Positions 1 through 7,898 of a DNA stretch of 64,000 nucleotides are shown piece after piece. This DNA is from Hymenobacter mellowenesis. Lineage in GTDB: Bacteria; Bacteroidota; Bacteroidia; Cytophagales; Hymenobacteraceae. The DNA is taken from assembly GCF_030581005.1 (NCBI RefSeq), contig NZ_JAUQSX010000002.1, positions 310,001-374,000 on the forward strand, read 5' to 3'. How positions within the stretch are numbered: the stretch's first letter is position 1; each line of letters opens with the position of its first letter. The notes under the pieces were generated by a model. The model was given only the letters and a program-made list of their open reading frames with translations, did not search any database and had not been told where the DNA came from. A program made the translations under genes and the position numbers.

Positions 1-456
1 CAGCACGTGGGCCTGGGTGGCGATGGCCTCGGCGGGCAGCTTGAGAAACGCGGGCAGCCGGGCCACGCGCACGGGCACGGGGTACCAGAGGAAGTCGACG
101 GGGGCGGGCAGGGCCTGCGGCTCGATGACGAGGGTGAAGTAGCCCTCGTCGTCGGTGCTCACCAGGTGCTGGCTGCCGTCGGGCAGTTCGGCCACGAGGT
201 CGGCCGCGGCCACTTCACGGCTGTTGAAGCGGCGCACCATGCTGCGGAAATTGCGCCAGCGCGAGTCGGCGGCGGTGGCGGCGGTCAGGCCGGGGTCGGC
301 CAGCAGGCGGCCTTTGATGTAGAACTTCCGGGCGGTGCCGTAGCTGCGGTAGGCGTCGATTTGCAGGGGGCGCAGCCAGCCGCGCCGAGCCGAATAGCGG
401 GTGAACAGGTGGTCGGTCCACTCCGAAAGGTTGGAAAGGGCATTGGGCAGCTTCAT
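1..456 (-). CDS. App1-family (DUF2183-type) protein, 3' end cut by window edge
   Basis: The first 152 codons are present, reading leftwards from the ATG at 454-456; the C-terminal part lies outside the window. The translation begins MKLPNALSNLSEWTDHL and continues through IDAYRSYGTARKFYIKGR, WRNFRSMVRRFNSREV and a beta-rich segment ending in WYPVPVRVA. I recognise this as the N-terminal part of bacterial App1 proteins, which carry a DxDxT phosphatase-like domain related to the yeast phosphatidate phosphatase App1. That catalytic domain would lie beyond base 1, so phosphatase activity cannot be judged here. It is divergent from topoisomerase IB, with a hairpin repeat between them. Family assignment is fairly confident; substrate is unknown. 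Confidence 0.7.
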   Translation of the reverse strand, partial: MKLPNALSNLSEWTDHLFTRYSARRGWLRPLQIDAYRSYGTARKFYIKGRLLADPGLTAATAADSRWRNFRSMVRRFNSREVAAADLVAELPDGSQHLVSTDDEGYFTLVIEPQALPAPVDFLWYPVPVRVARLPAFLKLPAEAIATQAHVL

Positions 457-481
457 GGGGCAAACCTACGGCTGGCAAGCC

Positions 482-562
482 GTAGCGTGGACTCTGCGAG
501 TCCGCGCCGGTGCGAATGGGGCCACAGTTCTAGCAGGCGCGGACTCGCAGAGTCCACGCTAC
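482..562. repeat. Inverted repeat, family B (GTAGCGTGGACTC type)
   Basis: Two perfect 25-base arms at 482-506 and 538-562 (GTAGCGTGGACTCTGCGAGT onwards and its complement) are separated by a 31-base loop. The repeat lies in the divergent gap between the App1 gene and topoisomerase IB. An identical pair of arms is found at 32239-32313 and a variant at 3519-3613. Confidence 0.9.
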
Positions 563-628
563 AGCCGGCCGTACGGCGGCCTTTTGCGTAGAAGCTGAAC
601 CTTGAATTCCCGGTTTCTTCCAAGCGCC

Positions 629-1747
629 ATGTCCACCGCCACTGCTCGTCCCAAAACCCGCAAAAAAACGCTGCTGCCGCAAGAGGAAGCGCACATTCTC
701 TACAAAGACCCCGCCCGGCAGGCCGAGATGGCCGGCCTGCGCTATGCCACCGACCAGGGCACGGGCATCAGCCGCAAGCCTACCCGGGCCGGCCATTTTG
801 CCTATTACGATGCCAAAGGCCAGAAAATCACCGACGACAAAACGCTCACGCGTATCGGCAGCTTCGTGATTCCGCCGGCCTGGACCGACGTCTGGATTTC
901 GCCCTCAGCCAACACCCACCTGCAGGTGACCGGCCACGACAACCTGGGCCGTAAGCAGTACCGCTACCACCCGGCCTGGGACGAAATGCGCAGCCTGACC
1001 AAGTTTTCGCGCCTGCGCACCTTCGGCGAAAAGCTGCGGCCGCTGCGCCAGCAGCTCAACAAGGACCTGCGCCGCCCCGAGCTGGACCGCGAAAAGGTGA
1101 TTGCCCTGGTGCTCACCCTCATGGACCAGTCGTTTATCCGCGTCGGCAATAAGGAGTACGCCAAAAAGAACGGCAAGTCGAAGCCCAGCTACGGCCTCAC
1201 CACGCTGCTCGACAAGCACGTGGACGTGACCGGCACGGACGTCAACTTTAGCTTTGTAGGTAAAAAAGGCGTGCCGCACGACGTGACCCTTCACGATGCG
1301 CGCCTGGCCCGGCTGGTGCGCAAGTGCAAGGAAATCCCGGGCCAGCACCTGTTTCAGTATTATTCGAAAGACGGCCAGCGGCACGCCCTCGAATCGGGCG
1401 ATGTGAACGATTACCTGCACCGGCACACTGGCCTGGCCCTGTCGGCCAAGGACTTCCGCACCTGGGGCGGCACCGTGAAGATGGTGGGCTGCCTCGAAGC
1501 CGTGCTGCGGGAGGAGCCCGACCTGGCACCTGAAAAGGTGATTAAAAAAGCCGTGAAGGACGTGGCCGCCGGTCTGGGCAACACGCCCACGGTGTGTTCC
1601 AAATACTACATCCACCCGCAAGTCGTCGAGCTGTTCAAGTCCGGCCAGCTCATCGAGTTCCTGCGCAAGCACGACGCCGAAGCTAAACCCAATGACCTGC
1701 TTTCGCCGGTGGAAAACCTTGTGCTGAAAATGCTGGAACAGGCTTAG
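629..1747 (+). CDS. DNA topoisomerase IB
   Basis: This 372-residue protein is a type IB topoisomerase of the short bacterial/poxvirus class, which relaxes supercoils through a 3'-phosphotyrosyl link. Landmarks in order are GTGISRKP near the N-terminus, PPAWTDVWISP, the KQYRYHPAWDEMR block, the segment FIRVGNKEYAKKN, SAKDFRTWGGT and SKYYIHP. The Tyr of YIHP (about residue 327) is the expected nucleophile. The Arg and Lys residues of the middle blocks are expected to form the catalytic pentad. I chose the ATG at 629, because the further upstream TTG at 602 would add nine residues with no family support. The gene is probably monocistronic, with a hairpin repeat 21 bases after the stop. Confidence 0.95.
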   Translation: MSTATARPKTRKKTLLPQEEAHILYKDPARQAEMAGLRYATDQGTGISRKPTRAGHFAYYDAKGQKITDDKTLTRIGSFVIPPAWTDVWISPSANTHLQVTGHDNLGRKQYRYHPAWDEMRSLTKFSRLRTFGEKLRPLRQQLNKDLRRPELDREKVIALVLTLMDQSFIRVGNKEYAKKNGKSKPSYGLTTLLDKHVDVTGTDVNFSFVGKKGVPHDVTLHDARLARLVRKCKEIPGQHLFQYYSKDGQRHALESGDVNDYLHRHTGLALSAKDFRTWGGTVKMVGCLEAVLREEPDLAPEKVIKKAVKDVAAGLGNTPTVCSKYYIHPQVVELFKSGQLIEFLRKHDAEAKPNDLLSPVENLVLKMLEQA

Positions 1748-1768
1748 TAGAAGCTGTAAAAACCGTGT

Positions 1769-1875
1769 AACGGTCATGCTGAGCGCAGCCGAAGCATCTC
1801 TACTGCGGCAGTAATCCAATCGAAAGGATTTACTATTGCGGTAGAGATGCTTCGGCTGCGCTCAGCATGACCGTT
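1769..1875. repeat. Inverted repeat, family A (GGTCATGCTGAGCGCAGCCG type)
   Basis: Perfect arms of about 35 bases lie at 1769-1803 and 1841-1875. The loop contains a smaller imperfect palindrome (AATCC AATCGAAA GGATT). It sits between the convergent topoisomerase and lipoprotein genes, where it could act as a bidirectional terminator. Related copies are at 23479, 33448, 39991, 43350, 45619, 49528 and 56613. Confidence 0.92.
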
Positions 1876-1894
1876 CTGGATTTCGCCTGGCCGA

Positions 1895-3439
1895 CTACTC
1901 TTCCGGCACCTTGTCAAAGGCATCCTTGGCCGGGGCGGCTTCCTGTATGAATCGAATGCCCGCCTGGCCCGTGGTGGCCCTGAATTCATCATTGCCCGCA
2001 CCGCCATAAATCTGAATCCGGGGCTGGGCGCGGGCGTTGGGGCGGTGGTTTTCTACTACGAAACTGTCGTCGCCGCCCAGCCCTTCCAGCTGAATGCGGC
2101 GCGTTTCGGCCGGCCGGAAGGCGCGGCGGTAGAACGCGGCCGTGCTCTTGGCCGCGAAAATGGCCACCACGGTTGAGTCGGCGTAGCGGTGGATTTCGAA
2201 CCGCTCCGCTTCGTTCGTGCCGCCGATGCGGGGCCGGCGGGCCAGGTGGCGATAGAAGGTTTCGGCCAGCGCGGGCAGCTTCTCGCGGCGGGCCTGGAAG
2301 GCGGCCAGCGTGCGCGGGCCCTCCAGCGCGTACACGGCGGGGGGCAGGCGGCGCACGGCGCGCTGCAGCACCGAGTCGGGCAGACGGCGCTGCAAGTCGC
2401 GCGCGGCGGCCTGAAACTGGACGCGCGTGAGCTGGTTGAGGGCGCGCCGGTCGAGGTATTCGCCGTTGGAGAGCTGGGCCACCGGCGCCTTGTAGCGCGG
2501 CCCGAACGTGACCCAGTGCCGGATGGCGACGTGGCCAATCAGCCAGCCCAGCACGCCGTCATCGAGGCGGTAAATCACCATGTCGCGGTCCTTGGGCAGG
2601 GGGCGAATGCGCGCGAAGCCGGCGGCCGTGGGGGCGTCCACGGCCCAGCTCCACTGCCCGGCGTGGCGGTCCCAGTCGCCGAGCCAGGCGTCGAGCAGGC
2701 GCGCGCGCAGCAGTGCGGGCTGGTCGAAACGGCGGGCGGGGCTGGCAAATGCGCTGGTAAAGGCCTTGGTACTATTAACCGCCGCCACCGGGGCGGGCAG
2801 CCACGGCGCCTGGGCCGTTTTTTCTTCCAGGTAGGCCAGCTGCCCGCGGAAATGCACCAGCGAATCGGCCTGAAACGCCGGGTCGTCGGGCCGCACGTAA
2901 AACAGCTGCGGCGAGGAGTGGGGCACCCCGGCGGCCCGGGCCAGCGGCGGCACCAGCAGCGCCGCGTAGGGGTTGGTCGACGACACGTTGTCGCGCAGCA
3001 CATTCACCAGAAAAGTGCCCCGCACGGCCATCGGAGTGGCCCGAATGGGGTCTTTATCGACGGTGCGAATGACGTAGGCGCGGCCGTCGGGGCCCGTCAG
3101 GTTCACGCTGGTGCTGTTGAAGCCGCCGCCCACCTTGCCGGCCCGCAGGCCGCCGGGCCGGGCGGTGCTCATCTTGAATACCGGGGCCGAAACCGGGGCC
3201 GCCCAGCTCGGGCGGTGGTGGCGGCCCACCAGCGCGTTGTATAAGCCGCCGTGGCGGGCGTATTGCCGGCCGGCCGTGGCGCGGCGCACGCTGTCGGCCG
3301 TGGGGGGCAGGGGAGAAGTGGCGTCGAGGCGGGCATCGGGCTGGAAAAACTGCTGCCGCACGCAGCCCGTGCCACCCAGCACCACCGCGGCCAGGGCGCC
3401 CGCATTCCAGAAAAAAGTGCGCAAGCGTAGCGTTATCAA
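1895..3439 (-). CDS. Exported lipoprotein of a kinase-like paralogue family (copy 1)
   Basis: This 514-residue protein has a lipoprotein signal (lipobox ending GGTGC, Cys26). It is the first of three neighbouring paralogues. The shared blocks are an N-terminal AGRQYARHG..GRHHRPSW..PVxAPV region, IRTVDKDP (Lys129), NPYAALLVPPLARAAGVPH, a YLEEK segment, and a core made of RLLDAWLGDWDRH (Gly254-His259), KDRD (283-286) and LDDG (292-295). The order of a lysine block, DxDRH loop and following acidic motif resembles the atypical kinase folds of HipA, Fam20 and CotH. That comparison is inference from motif shape only. The C-terminal part (GLGGDDSFVVEN, YGGAGNDEF) looks like a small beta domain. The protein should be membrane-anchored outside the cytoplasm. 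Function is not known to me. Confidence 0.72.
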   Translation of the reverse strand: MITLRLRTFFWNAGALAAVVLGGTGCVRQQFFQPDARLDATSPLPPTADSVRRATAGRQYARHGGLYNALVGRHHRPSWAAPVSAPVFKMSTARPGGLRAGKVGGGFNSTSVNLTGPDGRAYVIRTVDKDPIRATPMAVRGTFLVNVLRDNVSSTNPYAALLVPPLARAAGVPHSSPQLFYVRPDDPAFQADSLVHFRGQLAYLEEKTAQAPWLPAPVAAVNSTKAFTSAFASPARRFDQPALLRARLLDAWLGDWDRHAGQWSWAVDAPTAAGFARIRPLPKDRDMVIYRLDDGVLGWLIGHVAIRHWVTFGPRYKAPVAQLSNGEYLDRRALNQLTRVQFQAAARDLQRRLPDSVLQRAVRRLPPAVYALEGPRTLAAFQARREKLPALAETFYRHLARRPRIGGTNEAERFEIHRYADSTVVAIFAAKSTAAFYRRAFRPAETRRIQLEGLGGDDSFVVENHRPNARAQPRIQIYGGAGNDEFRATTGQAGIRFIQEAAPAKDAFDKVPEE

Positions 3440-3518
3440 AAGCTAATGGGAAGTAGGGTCGGGCATTGAACGGTTGCGCTCCCGAAAACGCCGAAATGGC
3501 TAGGCAAAATTTATGGCC

Positions 3519-3613
3519 GTAGCGCGGACTTTGTAGTCCGCGTCTCAGCGCATCAAAGCCGTTTGGGTTGTTCGCGCATCCGCCGGAAGCGCGGACTACA
3601 AAGCCCGCGCTAC
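3519..3613. repeat. Inverted repeat, family B variant
   Basis: Arms at 3519-3542 and 3590-3613 (GTAGCGCGGACTTTGTAGTC type) have a single mismatch. The repeat sits between paralogues 1 and 2, and its right arm ends six bases before the stop codon of paralogue 2. The palindromic core differs from the 482 copy (TTTGTAG instead of CTCTGCGAG), so the two are related but distinct sub-families. Confidence 0.88.
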
Positions 3614-3618
3614 AGTCG

Positions 3619-5232
3619 CTAATTTTCGGCGGTGCGCTCGGCCGGAGTGTGGCGCCGGCGCGAAAGGTAAGGACGCTCCGACTGGGCGGCCGTGAGGTCG
3701 GAAGCCTCATCGGGGTAGAGGCGCAGGTGCCGCGCATTGCCTTGGCGGAGCAGCTGGTCCTGGCCGGTGCCGCCGTACAGGCGCAGGCGAATGGGACGCC
3801 CCCCGCCGGTGGTCGTCACGTCGAAAATGTCGTCGCCGTCCAGCCCGTCGAGCAGCAGCGTGCGGGTTTCGGCCGTGAAATACGTGCGCCGGAAACGCAG
3901 CGTGTCGGCCGTGGTGGGCGCGTGCCGCGCCGACGAAAAAACCTGCACCGTGGTCGAATCGGCGAAGCGCCGCACCACAAACCGCTCGGCCTGGGCCGAG
4001 CCGCCCAGATTGGGCTCGCGGGCCAGCAGCTGGTAGAATTCATCGGCGGCCCGCGGCAGGTGCTGGCGGCGGGTTTTTAGCGCTCCGCCCAGGCGGGCGC
4101 CTTCGAGGGCAAACACGGCCGGGGGCAGCCGGCGCATGGCCCGCTCGATGACCGAATCGGGCAGGCGGCGCTGTAAGTCGGCGGCAATACGCTGGAAATC
4201 GGCGCGTTTCAGCTGCGAGAGGCCGCGCCGGTCGATGAATTCGGCCTGGTAGATGAGGCCCGGCAGGTAGCCGTAGGAGGCCCGGAAGGTGTGAAACTGC
4301 GGTGCGATGAAGCGACGCGAGGCCAGCCAGGGCACCAGCCCGTCATCGAACCGGAAATACACCTGGTCGCGGTCTTTCGGGATGGGCTGGTAGCGGGTGC
4401 GGCTATTGGCTTCGGGAAAGGCGGCCCAATCCCACTGGCGCTCGTGCCGGTCCCAGTCGCCGAGCAACAGGTCGAGCAGGCGGGCCCGCAGGAAGGCGGG
4501 CTGGTCGAGGTAGCCGGCCGGCTGGTAATACGTTTTCTTCAGCACCGTTTCGCCGCCCACAAAGTTGGTGGCGCCGGCCAGGTCGGGCGTGCGCGAGGCC
4601 AGTTCTTCGTACTTCTCTTCCAGCAGCGCCACCTTGCCCTGAAATCGCTCCGAGCCCGGCCCCAGGCCGGTTTCGTCGGGCCGCACGTACACCAGCTGCG
4701 GGCGGGTGTGGGGCACGCCCGCCGCCCGGGCCAGCGGCGGCACCGTGAGGGCCGCGTAGGGGTTGGCGGCCGAAGTGGCGTCGCGCACCACATTCAGCAG
4801 AAAAGTGGCCCGCAGGACTTTAGGGAGGGTTTTCGCGGGGTCTTTGTCGAGGGCGCGCAGGGCATATTCCCGGTCCTGTTTGCCTTCCAGCGTCATGCTG
4901 ATGCTTTGGAAGCCGCCGCCGGCTTTGCCGGGGCGCAGGCCGCCGGGCACCACCGTGGCCAGGCGCAGCACCGGCACCGTGACGGGCGCGGCCCACACCG
5001 GGCGGTAGTGTCGGCCCAGGAAAAGGTAGTACAAATCAGAATGTTGGCTGTAGTGCCGGCCGGCCGCCACGCGTACCGAATCGGTGGTGGCGGGGAGGGG
5101 AGCAGTGGCCGTGGCACCCACGCGGGAATCGGGGAGGAAATAATTGCGCCGGGCGCAGCCGCCCGCCAGCAAGCCCACCCAGGCCAGTGCCAGCCAGCCG
5201 CGCTGGTAAAAAGAACGATAGAACAGGGGCAT
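3619..5232 (-). CDS. Exported lipoprotein of a kinase-like paralogue family (copy 2)
   Basis: This 537-residue paralogue of the 1895-3439 gene starts at the ATG at 5230-5232, which gives a clean signal peptide MPLFYRSFYQRGWLALAW ending in the lipobox LAGGC. An upstream in-frame ATG at 5283 would add 17 residues before the signal and is less likely. Conserved blocks are AGRHYSQHSDLYYLFLGRHY, LRALDKDP, NPYAALTVPPLARAAGVPH, LLEEKYEEL, RLLDLLLGDWDRHERQW (Gly258-His263), IPKDRDQVYFRFDDG and LLDGLDGDDIFDV. All putative active-site positions are intact, so this is the best member of the trio for testing. Copies 1 and 2 point the same way but are separated by a repeat, so co-transcription is uncertain. 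Confidence 0.72.
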   Translation of the reverse strand: MPLFYRSFYQRGWLALAWVGLLAGGCARRNYFLPDSRVGATATAPLPATTDSVRVAAGRHYSQHSDLYYLFLGRHYRPVWAAPVTVPVLRLATVVPGGLRPGKAGGGFQSISMTLEGKQDREYALRALDKDPAKTLPKVLRATFLLNVVRDATSAANPYAALTVPPLARAAGVPHTRPQLVYVRPDETGLGPGSERFQGKVALLEEKYEELASRTPDLAGATNFVGGETVLKKTYYQPAGYLDQPAFLRARLLDLLLGDWDRHERQWDWAAFPEANSRTRYQPIPKDRDQVYFRFDDGLVPWLASRRFIAPQFHTFRASYGYLPGLIYQAEFIDRRGLSQLKRADFQRIAADLQRRLPDSVIERAMRRLPPAVFALEGARLGGALKTRRQHLPRAADEFYQLLAREPNLGGSAQAERFVVRRFADSTTVQVFSSARHAPTTADTLRFRRTYFTAETRTLLLDGLDGDDIFDVTTTGGGRPIRLRLYGGTGQDQLLRQGNARHLRLYPDEASDLTAAQSERPYLSRRRHTPAERTAEN

Positions 5233-5346
5233 TCCGAGGAAAGAAGGCAAAGCGAATGCGCCTTTAACGCAGCGGGGCCGCAAAAGTCACGGCGCAAGCG
5301 CCGACAGGCACAACCGTAGGGCCACGGTTTGCGGTATAGGAGGCCA

Positions 5347-7044
5347 ATGGGCTTGGCTAAAAGCTCTTCACGCGGCAACTTGGTTTTGAAAAAACAGCGA
5401 CGCTGGTTTGGGCTGATGAAAGCGGTTGGGTGGCTGGCCCTGAGCGGGGTACTGGCCCTGCTTGGCAGCATCGCCCTGAGTATGCTGAGCCTTGCCAGCG
5501 AGCCTGCCCCCGCGCCAGCCGCGGCGCAGTGGGCCGCCGATTCGGCCACGGTGCGGGTAGCGGCCGGGCCGCAATACGCCCGCAGCGGTGTGTGGCAGTT
5601 TTTTTGGGGCACGCACTACCGCGCCATCTGGAACGCGCCTGTGACGGCGCCGGTGCTGCGCCTGGCCTCGCCCGAGCGCGACAGCCTGGTGCCCCTGCGC
5701 GCCGGCGGCAGCTACCAGAGCCGCACCCTCCGAATGAGCACGGCCAAAGGCCACCAGTTCGTGCTGCGCTCCGTCGACAAAGACATGAGCGCCGCCCTGC
5801 CCGTGGGCTGGAAGCGCAACCTGCTGCAACGGCTGATGAAGGACCAGACCAGCGCCACACTGCCCTACGGCGCCTACGTGGCCGCCCGCCTGGCCGCCGC
5901 CGCCGGGGTGTACCACGCCAACCCGCGTCTGGTGTACCTGCCCAACGACCCCCACCTGGGGAAATTTCGAACCACTTACGCCAACGCCCTGTACCTGCTC
6001 GAAGAGCGGGCCGAGGGCAACCAGGAGCACAAGCGCAGCTTCGGCAACTCGCCGGCCATCGTCAACTCGCAGCACCTGCTCACCATGCTGCGCAAGCGGC
6101 CCAACACGCAGGTGAGCCCCCGCGATTTCCTGCGGGCCCGCCTGCTGGATATGTGGCTCGGCGACTGGAGCCGGCGCGAAGACCAGTGGCGCTGGGCCAG
6201 CTTCCCGGGCAGCGGCGGCACGCGGTTTCGGCCCATTCCGCGCGACCGGGACCAGGCGTTTTTCCTGTTCGACGACGGGGCCATTACGCGGGTGCTGTCG
6301 TGGTTTCTGCTCAAGTTTCAGAGCTTCCACGCCACCATTCGCCTGGGCAACGTGGATGCCCTCACCACCACCGCCCGCAACCTCGACCGTACCCTGCTGG
6401 CTCCGCTGAATGCCGACGACTTTCAAGCCGAAGCCGATTCTTTGCAAAAGCGCCTCAGCGACGTTGTGATTGATGAAGCCCTGAAGGCCGGCCCCGCCGA
6501 AACGCGCGTTGGCATTGCCGCCTACCTCGCGCCCTTGCTGCGCGCCCGGCGCGGGCAGCTGGCGGCCGTGGCCCAACGCTACTTCGAAATTCTAAATGCC
6601 GAAGCCTGGGTGGTGGGCACCGATAAAAACGAACGATTCGAGGTGACCAACGCCGGCCCGGGCCGCCTGCGCGTGCAGCTGCTGGCCCAACGTCCGCACC
6701 GGCCCGACAGCCTGCTCTCAGAGCGCGTGTACGACCGCCAAACCACCAAAATCCTGAACCTGTACGGGCTGGCCGGCAACGACACCTTCCGCATTGCGGC
6801 AGACGCGGCCGTGGGCATAAAAGTGGGAATTTACGGCGGGCTGGGCCAAAACCAGGTGAGCCTTCACAGCCTCCCAGTTGACAAAGAATCTGAAAACGAG
6901 CCATTGTCAGATTTTACATTATTCACTAACGCGGCCCCCGCGCCCGACCGTCAAGCGGCCCGGCTAGCCACCCATCCCGACCCTCACCCTGAGCTGACAG
7001 CTAATGCCCTGGGCTGGGTGAAGCGGTATAATCTGCGGAGTTAA
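5347..7044 (+). CDS. Membrane-anchored member of the kinase-like family with altered core (copy 3)
   Basis: This 565-residue protein is divergent from copy 2. From the ATG at 5347 it has a short basic N-terminus and one hydrophobic segment (about residues 27-50, VGWLALSGVLALLGSIALSM). There is no lipobox cysteine, so it is probably anchored by that helix. It shares AGPQYARSG, GTHYRAIWNAPVTAPVLRL, LRSVDKDM, LPYGAYVAARLAAAAGVYH, LLEERAEG, RLLDMWLGDWSRREDQW, PRDRDQAFFLFDDG and a C-terminal LYGLAGNDTFRIA block. The core loop reads GDWSRR, with Ser275 and Arg277 in place of the Asp and His of its neighbours. If the family is enzymatic, this copy is probably inactive or altered. Its stop overlaps the stop of the convergent next gene by four bases. 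Confidence 0.68.
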   Translation: MGLAKSSSRGNLVLKKQRRWFGLMKAVGWLALSGVLALLGSIALSMLSLASEPAPAPAAAQWAADSATVRVAAGPQYARSGVWQFFWGTHYRAIWNAPVTAPVLRLASPERDSLVPLRAGGSYQSRTLRMSTAKGHQFVLRSVDKDMSAALPVGWKRNLLQRLMKDQTSATLPYGAYVAARLAAAAGVYHANPRLVYLPNDPHLGKFRTTYANALYLLEERAEGNQEHKRSFGNSPAIVNSQHLLTMLRKRPNTQVSPRDFLRARLLDMWLGDWSRREDQWRWASFPGSGGTRFRPIPRDRDQAFFLFDDGAITRVLSWFLLKFQSFHATIRLGNVDALTTTARNLDRTLLAPLNADDFQAEADSLQKRLSDVVIDEALKAGPAETRVGIAAYLAPLLRARRGQLAAVAQRYFEILNAEAWVVGTDKNERFEVTNAGPGRLRVQLLAQRPHRPDSLLSERVYDRQTTKILNLYGLAGNDTFRIAADAAVGIKVGIYGGLGQNQVSLHSLPVDKESENEPLSDFTLFTNAAPAPDRQAARLATHPDPHPELTANALGWVKRYNLRS

Positions 7045-7766
7045 CGGGCTGGCAATAAGCCGGCAAGTGGTTCCTGTCCGTCCATCGTGCCCGTGCTGCT
7101 CAGCACCTGAAAGCGGGCAAACAGCTCCTCGGCGTACCATTTTTCCTGGCGCGTGAGCTGAATTACTTCGCGGTGGCGCACGTCTCGGTAGGCGTATTCC
7201 TGCATGGCCTGGGCCGATTCCCACACGCTGAAAGTGGCCTGGCGCACCAGCGGCAACTCGCCCAGCCCAATGGCCGCCCGTACGCCCACGGCCTGCGCCA
7301 AGGCTGCACTGGTGGGCTCCACATACTGCCAGAAGCGCGGCGTTTTGCGCCAGCGAATGCTGGCCCGGGTGAGCACGGCCACGGGCAAGGCCGCCGTCCG
7401 GTTGGCCGGGCCGGCAGAGTCGGCCAGTTCGGCAAAGGGATTCTGGCCGTCCCAGAAGCCGTGGGCCTTGAGAGGCGCCAGCTCCACCGTCCAGGTTTCG
7501 GCACTGCGCTGCTGGTAAGCGGCCCACACCGGGTGCTGGCGAAAATACGCTTCGGCCGCGGCTGCGTCTTCCCACACGGCCATCAATCCGTAGCGGTCGA
7601 GGTTAGGCCAGATGCCGAAGCCGTTGGCCGCGCCGCTGCCCATCAGCTTGAAAAAGCGCAGGCCCGCCACCCGTTTTAGTTGGGTGGGCGCCGTGCCCAT
7701 CTGGGCCAGCGCCCAGCGCCGGTGGCCAGGTTTCAGGGTGAAAATGGAAAGGGTGGTGTGAGACAT
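7041..7766 (-). CDS. Spheroidene monooxygenase (CrtA)-like protein
   Basis: The 241-residue protein starts at MSHTTLSIFTLKPGHRRW (ATG at 7766). The blocks WALAQMG, LRFFKLMGSGAANGF, DRYGLMAVWED, WTVELAPLKAHGFWDGQNPF and RASIRWRK match the CrtA-like family. CrtA proteins oxidise carotenoids (spheroidene to spheroidenone) in purple bacteria. In Bacteroidota these homologues often occur away from carotenoid clusters, and no other carotenoid gene is visible here, so the substrate is open. A longer in-frame start at 7898 would run through a terminator and is rejected. The gene is convergent with the preceding one, sharing four bases (TTAA) at the stops. Confidence 0.72.
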   Translation of the reverse strand: MSHTTLSIFTLKPGHRRWALAQMGTAPTQLKRVAGLRFFKLMGSGAANGFGIWPNLDRYGLMAVWEDAAAAEAYFRQHPVWAAYQQRSAETWTVELAPLKAHGFWDGQNPFAELADSAGPANRTAALPVAVLTRASIRWRKTPRFWQYVEPTSAALAQAVGVRAAIGLGELPLVRQATFSVWESAQAMQEYAYRDVRHREVIQLTRQEKWYAEELFARFQVLSSTGTMDGQEPLAGLLPAR

Positions 7767-7845
7767 GCAGGGGGAGAATCGGTGGTTTTCAGGCGCAGCC
7801 GTTAAACTGTTATACCTGAACGGCCTGCTGTGCGGTATCAGGCAA

Positions 7846-7876
7846 CAAAAAAAGGCCGGAATTGCTTCCGGCCTTT
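7846..7876 (-). terminator. Rho-independent terminator of the 7899-8411 gene
   Basis: The stem AAAGGCCGGAA (7851-7861) pairs with TTCCGGCCTTT (7866-7876) around a four-base loop. On the minus strand it is followed by a run of seven T. It lies 23 bases past the stop of the flavin split-barrel gene. Confidence 0.85.
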
Positions 7877-7898
7877 CGAATGAAACAGGCAGCGGCAC

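Noticed and set aside
905..1819. Minus-strand ORF across topoisomerase IB beginning with a repeat-derived peptide
   Set aside because: Its first residues (RDASAALSMT) come from the family A repeat, and the remainder is the antisense of topoisomerase IB. Similar repeat-derived starts at 23546, 32524 and 48757 are also artefacts.
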